NCBI GenBank assembly: GCA_037576195.1
Contig: CM075102.1
Span: forward strand, 48,666,745 to 48,730,744
From: Phytoseiulus persimilis
Taxonomy: Eukaryota; Arthropoda; Arachnida; Mesostigmata; Phytoseiidae
Reading direction: 5' to 3'
DNA: 64,000 bases
The notes below the pieces were generated by a model. That model was given only the letters and a program-made list of their open reading frames with translations, ran no database searches and was not told the origin of the DNA. The position numbers were made by a program, and so were the translations under genes. Below, piece by piece: positions 57,830 through 64,000 of this stretch (positions are counted from its first letter, which is position 1; each line of letters begins with the position of its first letter).

Positions 57830-58345
57830 AGCGGCTGGCAATCTCTTAGGCATCCCTCGTTATGCATGGCTGTCAAGTAATTCTAATAGGAGCAGTCGAC
57901 AACTTCTATCCTCATAGAGGTCGCGGGTCTAGCCGGTCCTCCTCTCTAAGTGGGCCTTGAGAGCAGCGGCCCCGGCGGGAGAGTCTCGCGACCCGTCGCT
58001 TTTCAGCAATGTTCATGGTGAATATTGTTGAGCGCATGCTAGTGACGAATCACTCAGTTTTGGTCGCATCATTCCTGTTCGAGAACGAGAGTCACGAAAC
58101 GTTCATTCCTCCACTCGAACTTTGAATTTCGGCCCAACAGTGTCGCAGGCCCCGTCGGCTATCATGATACCCTCGGACGGGCGAATTTCGTGAACGCTAA
58201 CGGCGGCCATGCAATCGAGTGCAAACGGGTGAAGTCTCCAGCACCGAGCCAGAGAGCTGGGGAGGCCTCAAAACAGAGCTCCCGAGGCCAACCTCGAAAC
58301 GAGCGTTGTGGGCGTCGATCGCAGCACTGCTCTCGGGAGAAAGTT
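57830..58345 (-). pseudogene. decayed copy of the papain-family cysteine protease
   Basis: Blocks collinear with the intact gene at 53.2-53.6 kb recur in the same order on the + strand: AGGCATCCCTCGTT (57.85 kb), TAGGAGCAGTCGACAAC (57.88 kb), GAGAGCAGCGGCCCCGGCG (57.96 kb), CATGATACCCT and CTCGGACG near 58.17 kb, and CGAAACGAGCGTTGTGGGCG (58.30 kb). These cover the end of the propeptide through the active-site region and the helix after it. Frames are broken and the segment around the Cys has been lost, so it is a pseudogene of a tandem duplicate about 4.5 kb from its source. Confidence 0.75.
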
Positions 58346-59479
58346 CAGAATCAGAACATGTAGCGCTAAAATGCTATTAAACAGATTGACTCTGAAGTAT
58401 GATGCTATACACCGTGCCGAGACCTGAATTTTCTATGTGCAGAGTTCCACATGTACCATTTCGTTCGTGCGTCGTTCCTCACGCGCCATTCCCCTTGCCA
58501 CGTTCATGCATGACGTCATTCGCTTGCCGCTCGGCTTATGTGCCCGAGAGGACCCGGTGAGCCGGCTGCTCTCGACAGAGTGTTCGAAGATCTATGGTCG
58601 TGGAGTGTTCATATAATTACCGATTTTCAATTTGACTGGACGCTTGAATAACTGGTCACGCGCTGTGCCGGAAACGAATGCAGATACGCTCATTCCAAGC
58701 ATGTGAAGCCAAGGATCTGAGCAGTCGCGCTTTGACGAAAAGAAGAGCCGAATCGGAATACAGTACATCGATGGCTTCATGAACAGTGAACGAGCTCGTT
58801 TTTCGTAACAGTTCACAGATCTCGGTGATCCGGACAGCAGTGAGCTTAGAACGATCCTTGGATGGATTCCAATATATTCACCGCATGCTTGGCTGCATTC
58901 GGGTGACCATTCTTGGCTTGGAACCGGAAACGTATTCAGTCTAGTCTTCCTCGGCCGGGTGTGTATCCAACGTTTGGTGCACCGAATGACTCGAAGTTCG
59001 TCGTGACGGGCGCGCTTTGTCATTCCTCGAGATGCTCGATACAACTACAGCTTGATCCAAGGATCTACTCTAGAAAACCTTATCGGAGGGATCGGCTTCG
59101 CGGTATTTCATGAGTGGGTTGGGCCAGGAAGCAACGTCATGCCGAACATGCATCGAAAATGCAAGCGTGGTGAAAAACCCTCTCCGTGACGGGCGAAGCC
59201 TCCCTCGCCACCGAGCAACTGCCACAAAACAGATACGCAGGAGGCGGGGGTGCTTCGACATGATTTTTGGCCGGCCGTTTTGACGCAGCGGTGTGCTGGA
59301 TGTCGTCTAGAAGGGTGATAACGAGTTGGAACACCTCCTAGAAGAGTGATCTACTCTCCTCTGCCGCTGCGGGCGACAGACTTCGGCAGTTTGTCTCTCT
59401 TACGCGAAGCGTGCTATTGTTCAGACTTCCTCAAGTGTATCCCCGTCGCTTCGAACCAACTCCTCTGTGTCGGGCGACG
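58346..59479. other. intergenic, nothing recognised
   Basis: No exon or repeat recognised. It contains the 5' flank of the small secreted protein gene that begins at 59480. Confidence 0.35.
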
Positions 59480-61479
59480 ATGGATCAGATTCGTTTCTTC
59501 GCGCTCTTCGTATTTCTGGCAGTTGCAGCGGCACAATCCGAAGGCCGACAAGGGAGCTGGTTCATATTCCCAGGTGAGTGGAGGAATCCAGACAGTCCTT
59601 ATGTCGATCAAAACTCAGCGCTACTCTCATCTTCTAACATCGTTGAACCCTCGATCGCAGAATGCGCACGTTCGGGAACCTTTTTTCGTACGCTGCATAA
59701 CTGGTCGCCTCCAAGGAGAATTTGGAATACGAGATAGTCCAACTGTAGCTCTGGAGACTGCATAATCATCAGAAAAAGACGAATGCTTCTCGAGCCAACA
59801 AAATTGTTTCGGTTCACGTTTTTTCTCGTCCAAAACGGAGCTGGATTTCGCGTGATGCCCCGTAGACGCTGCCGCATTCACTGCTACCATTGCTGGTGTT
59901 TTTTCCGCTTGCTATGCTAGCAGACCATTGGAAACATTTGCAAGAGTTCGTCGTTACGCCACTTCTTCGCGAGACATCCGCGAATGCGAAACTTGGCTGT
60001 CGGATTAACACTATCAGGGTATCCGACGGGACATTGATGAATCCAAGGACAATCCGTAATTGATTCCTAAAATCATTGCTGTAAATGGAGCTATTTCTTC
60101 TGAGACTTTTATGAGCATCGGATCGGAGTTGGAACGGTTGCTGTTTTAATGGGCTAAATCTTTCTCCGATGTACTTGTCGGCCTGTGAGCTTCCGACCAC
60201 AAGTCCGTGGTCCCGTTCTGGCGACTCTCGAAGCCACAAAAAGAATTATTTCCGTGGCTTCTCGTGCCGGCAAGACTGTGCCTTGGCATTGCGGGATGGA
60301 TGACTTGAATGACTTACGTTGCCACCAAAAATAGAATTTTTGTTGGGAATGTTGACGCGATCGCCCTTGACTTGCCCGAATTGTGCCGGTGAATTTCTCC
60401 CTGCGGTCTACGGTCGAACTGTTTTGTCGTGAACATTCGAACACTGCAATTCGCCTCTCCGATGTCCACCGGGGAATCGCACTGTTGGAAACGTCGCTAT
60501 CACAGCAGTCCGCTTTTTCCCACCATCTGGCTGATGTCATCGTTTGTCAGGTGCCCCCACTGTAGTCCGGGGAAATTAAATCGCCGGATGCCTGACTCTT
60601 TCAGGAACGAAATGGTGCGGGAAAGGCAACAGAGCCAAATATTTCGACGATCTCGGAGGGTTAAACGACACGGACCGTTGTTGCCGCGCCCATGACAAAG
60701 CTCCGGGTGGGATCAAAACCGGCCAGACCCTCCACAATATAACAAATGAGTTCAAGTACACAATGTAAGCTAATATGATAATTTCTTGAAGGCTGCCCCA
60801 TTTGTTAACCGAGAGTGTGATCGAGTGTTGAATAGAATTGAAATGATTGTTCCGTGTCGGATGCTTGCTCCGGGGCTGTTCGGACCGCGAAACACGCCAG
60901 CGGAAGGAAACCGACGGACCTCGTTTCCGTGATCGACCCCTAATAGAAAATTTCCACATCGCCCAGAAAACCTTGTGAAGCTGACAAAGCATTCCGGCAG
61001 TGTCTGAAAAACGTGGACTCCGCAATCAGTCGAATGGTTGGAACCGTTTTCTTCAATTATTTAAAAGCCAAGTGCTACGCTCTCGGCCATCCTCAGGCTT
61101 GCGAGAAGAAATCGTGAGTCCATTTTGAAGTACCGTTCGGCTTCCAAAATGCTCACTTCGTAATCACCGCTTTAATTTGCATGTATCAACTACCACGATC
61201 TCTTGGAGACTTCGAACGAAACAGATTCCCTGTAATCGATGTGGGAGCCGAAAACTGTCACGTTGGCTGACTCGTCGCGTTTTCCAGCTAGATAGCGAGG
61301 GAACAGAGGAAGTTTCCGATGCAATGAGCTTCTGTCGTCATCGTTGGGAAGAAAACGAACGAAAATCGGAGGATTATCCCTAAAAATCTCCCCCTTGCAG
61401 GTGGAGCGGTTGCGAACGATATTACACGCTGAAAAACTTCCCAGAAGCATGGCAGCTCTATGAAGCTCCACATTTTTGA
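59480..61479 (+). CDS. small secreted Cys-containing protein (exon model partial)
   Basis: Exon 59480-59573 encodes a clear signal peptide, MDQIRFFALFVFLAVAAAQS, ending EGRQGSWFIFP in phase 1. A short phase 1 exon starting at about 59661 (ECARSGTFF) is possible. Exon 60990-61113 encodes QCLKNVDSAISRMVG, then FFNYLKAKCYALGHPQACEK, ending phase 2. Exon 61401-61479, after a strong CCCCCTTGCAG acceptor, continues the frame as SWSGCERYYTLKNFPEAWQL, YEAPHF and stops. The product would be about 95-105 aa with five to six Cys. The last exon resembles the terminal exon on the opposite strand at 63.5 kb (CERYYTLKNFPEAWQLYE against CKEYVYDEKSPETWQIFD). I do not recognise the family. Exon boundaries in the 1.4-kb middle intron are uncertain. 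Confidence 0.5.
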
Positions 61480-61891
61480 ACTCCTCGCCGAAGTGGCACC
61501 TGAGTCCGACTAAATTGGCAACTATTTGAAACACGCCGCTGTCGTCACCAAAGTTGTCTGCGCTTTACCAGAATTGTTGTGCTCCAATGAAGATCACCAA
61601 ACTAAAATGTGGGTACAGAGACCCTATGGAGAACGGAGGGAACGCATCTCCAAACGGCACGTCAAATCCCGATCATTTTGGATCAATGAGGAATGCGATT
61701 GATTTCTCTCTTTGAAGACAATTCCGGAAAACTCACGCGTCTCGCTGTTCATACGGTATTCTTGGCACACCTGAGTCCATTCTTCCGGAGGTTTCGGGCG
61801 GGGTATTCCCCAAACTCAAGGAGCTTATCAACCAAGGTACAATAAAAGTGAGATACAAGATGGAATGTTGTTTTTTTTCTCTCTGACACAG

Positions 61892-62074
61892 CTTCACGGG
61901 CTTTCTAGCTCCAATTACGTCGCCACCGGTCCGTGCAAGAAATATTTGGTGGGAGATCCGGATGAGGACTCCACTCAAAGCTCGAAGGTTCACTTCAGCG
62001 GAGTCCAGGACTACGACGACAACCATGGACTCCGAGTTTTATTCGATTTTTTTTTTCACTTCACCCTCTACTGA
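61892..62074 (+). CDS. possible terminal exon of a second small secreted protein
   Basis: After a long T/C tract and ACACAG, an open frame runs to a stop at 62072-62074. It encodes SSSNYVATGPCKKYLVGDPD, then DSTQSSKVHFSGVQDYDDN. The PCKKY start vaguely recalls PCKEY in the 63.5-kb exon. Upstream coding at 61.55-61.7 kb (NCCAPMKITKLKCGYRDPM and following) may belong to the same gene, but I could not connect them. Confidence 0.28.
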   Translation, partial: LHGLSSSNYVATGPCKKYLVGDPDEDSTQSSKVHFSGVQDYDDNHGLRVLFDFFFHFTLY

Positions 62075-62230
62075 GCGGATGTTATTGCTGCACATGAGTT
62101 CTACCGCATCATGTTAGAAATCCGGTCCTGAATAGTGTCTTTCTTCTCAATCTGTAATGAAAAGAAGGGTTCCAAGACATCCAATGGATTCAATGAGATT
62201 AGCTCGAGCTGATCAAGATTGGGGGAACGA

Positions 62231-62464
62231 TCAACGAAAGATCGGCGTAACAGGATGGAGAAACGATTCAAGCGGAGTTTCGACCTTCATGTTCCGCTCG
62301 AAGTAGATCCCGGCGGCAAAACCGACACCGAAAGACACCTGATAGGACAGAAATAAGTCTCAATGGTGATCGAATATTGTTTGGAAAGTAGGCACTGAAG
62401 ACCGCGTTCCACTTCCATAGCAGCGAGTGACACTCACAAGACACACCAATGTTGAAGCGGGCAT
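62231..62464 (-). CDS. 44-aa single-pass microprotein, STMP1-like (two exons)
   Basis: Exon 62464-62438 encodes MPASTLVCL and ends at a GTGAGT donor in phase 0. A 99-bp intron follows. Exon 62338-62231, after TCCTATCAG, encodes VSFGVGFAAGIYFERNMKVE, then TPLESFLHPVTPIFR and a TGA. The hydrophobic span LVCLVSFGVGFAAGIYF forms one membrane helix. Its G-x-x-x-G-[IM]-Y-x-x-[QR]-N-x-x-[VI] pattern matches that of short transmembrane mitochondrial protein 1 (about 47 aa). Identification is by motif only. Alternative: a chance pair of short ORFs, although both splice sites and the frame fit. Confidence 0.5.
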
Positions 62465-63457
62465 GTCTCGATGATCTCCTCTTCGAGCAGTTCACCTGCT
62501 CTATGTTTAGATCTCCAGAGTCTAGACTCTGTAATTATCTACTGAAGAGTCGCTCGGAGAGAGGCTTGGTATTCTCTCGCACTCAGTTTCCTGCCCTCCG
62601 CAACCCAGACGGTGTATGCTATCAGACCCGAACAGAGAAGAATCGACTATGCCCATGTGGATGCGTTCCACGATTGTTTCTCTCCTGACGGAGGGAGACG
62701 TTATTAAGCAAGCGAAGAAAGCACATGACTTCGAGGAGCTATGTAAAGTCCCGACATGGTTCCGTCGAGGAAGCGAGGGGTGCAGATGCGTTCCGCTTGA
62801 CAAGGCATCAACAGCAGCAGAACTGAATGTAATGACCAGACTCACAGATTCATATGGAGTGTCTGCAATGTGAAGCAGACGTTCCCAAAACGGTCAGCCA
62901 GCCGAAAAACAGGTGAAGGTCAGATCTTGCCAGATTGTAGGAACATGACGCAATATAACTCATGAGTGAATCAACATCAGATCCCCGTGATAAATCGGAT
63001 AATGAATTTCTTCTTGCTCGCACGCGACCAACACATATACTCAAGACATTTCCTATCAGTGGAACGCTCCATAAATGAGGGGCGATGGGGGATTATGGGG
63101 TTGGGCAGGACAAGGATTCAGTATAAGGTCGAAACCTATCAGATCCTCGAACCAGGACCGGAAAGCCGCTGAGCCGTCTCAGAGTTTCTCAGGCTTCAGC
63201 GATGGCATTCAGAGATCAGAGGAACCGAGCGTCATCATACAGGAACCGTCAGGCAGTCGCTGAAAAGAGCTAGGAATCTGTTTCCAGAAGACGGAAAGAA
63301 AAATAGACTACCAAAGCTGGAGCCCGTTGGGTGATTTGGTCGGCAGAATCCTTTTGAGGAGATTCAAGAACCCAATCTACTCCGAGGCAATGAATTTATT
63401 TCGGCTCTTCACGCATGAACACTGAATCTGCGGCAAGGAACGTTGTCGCCAGAAATA
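62465..63457. other. intergenic, nothing recognised
   Basis: Short ORFs only. The bidirectional space between the microprotein gene and the exon at 63.5 kb shows no repeat or RNA gene that I can support. Confidence 0.35.
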
Positions 63458-63626
63458 TCAGAGCAGAGCCAGGAAGTCACCGAGGCCTGGAGCCGAGTGA
63501 AGAACCTCATTGATTTTCTGCATGGGCAGTGAGGCGTTGGGAACGAATTGGGAGGCATCGAAGATCTGCCAAGTTTCGGGAGACTTCTCGTCGTACACGT
63601 ACTCCTTGCAAGGGGTCAGGAGCGAC
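63458..63626 (-). CDS. terminal exon of a small secreted protein (partial gene)
   Basis: After a GACTTGCAG acceptor the minus strand encodes SLLTPCKEYVYDEKSPETWQ, then IFDASQFVPNASLPMQKINE and VLHSAPGLGDFLALL, and stops at 63458. The exon is entered in phase 2. Codon use (G/C at third positions) is like the protease gene. It resembles the last exon of the gene at 59.5-61.5 kb, which is also entered in phase 2, so the two are probably paralogs in opposite orientation. Upstream exons should lie right of 63.63 kb or beyond the window; I could not fix them. Confidence 0.45.
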
Positions 63627-64000
63627 CTGCAAGTCGAATTGGTTCCAAGAGCTGATATTGTGCTGTCACGCAAGATGACTCAAACGCTTGGGGAAAACTC
63701 CTCCGTGTCATGGATGCAGGCATGCCCGCAGATCACCTCCTCCCTGGGGAGGCTTCTTCCGATGTTCAGCGGTCCTAGTGAGCTCGACTTCTTGATTATC
63801 GAGAGGACAACATCAAAGAACAGATTTCACCTTATTAACGCAAACGACTTTCGAAAAGCGCTTCTCTCCACCAATTGGGCGGATCCGCATTCCCTCCATT
63901 TTTTCAGTTTCGAGTGATTAAGATTCGACAAGAGCGCCAAGGCTTCTTCGCTGTCCAGGAACCATGATAGCGATTGAGTAGCTAAGCATTGAATGCGAAT

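Noticed and set aside
1..64000. CRISPR arrays, bacterial operons or a plasmid origin
   Set aside because: No direct-repeat/spacer pattern; genes are intron-split and eukaryotic throughout.

Overview
This is a eukaryotic, intron-rich genomic window, most likely from a chelicerate and probably a mite. The argument rests on three things. The left 27 kb is organised like the shortened Dscam (sDscam) genes described from Chelicerata. A gene at 44-45 kb resembles mite group 7 allergens. Introns in the ordinary genes are short (about 65-400 bp). Assignment to a mesostigmatid mite is inference; no rRNA or mitochondrial marker is present.

Region 1 (about 0.1-26.7 kb, + strand): one large cell-surface immunoglobulin gene. 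Eight tandem 5' cassettes (about 0.1-7.6 kb) each contain a private signal-peptide exon and one variable Ig exon of 92-94 codons. Every splice junction I could place around them is phase 1. They are followed by an Ig2 split over two exons (9.5-10.2 kb), a second Ig1/Ig2-like pair (16.1 and 23.0-23.4 kb) inside long gene-poor stretches, then Ig3, three fibronectin type III domains, a membrane segment and a cytoplasmic tail ending at 26710. Splicing one cassette through Ig2, Ig3, FN1-3, TM and tail keeps one frame; for cassette 7 this gives 752 residues. Most cassettes are preceded at similar distances by shared short motifs, so each cassette probably has its own promoter. This is the most interesting system in the window.

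Region 2 (26.7-40.5 kb): no host gene recognised. It holds two decayed non-LTR retrotransposons on the minus strand (one unclassified at about 28.5-30.9 kb, one R1-like at 32.4-34.45 kb) and a foldback inverted-repeat element at 34991-35204.

Region 3 (40.5-53.9 kb): housekeeping and secreted genes. These are a branched-chain aminotransferase (+, five exons, 392 aa), a group 7 allergen-like secreted protein (+, five exons, 205 aa), the FACT subunit SSRP1 (-, nine coding exons, 742 aa) with a palindromic E2F-like site upstream, and a papain-family cysteine protease (-, two exons, 346 aa).

Region 4 (54-64 kb): a 45-bp degenerate tandem repeat, a CR1-like LINE copy with an (AATC)n tail, a decayed second copy of the cysteine protease, fragments of what looks like a small family of short secreted proteins (about 59.5-62.1 kb + strand, and 63.5 kb - strand), and a two-exon 44-residue single-pass microprotein with an STMP1-like motif.

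Exon boundaries were placed by eye from frame, GT/AG signals and family alignment remembered from general knowledge; no search was run.
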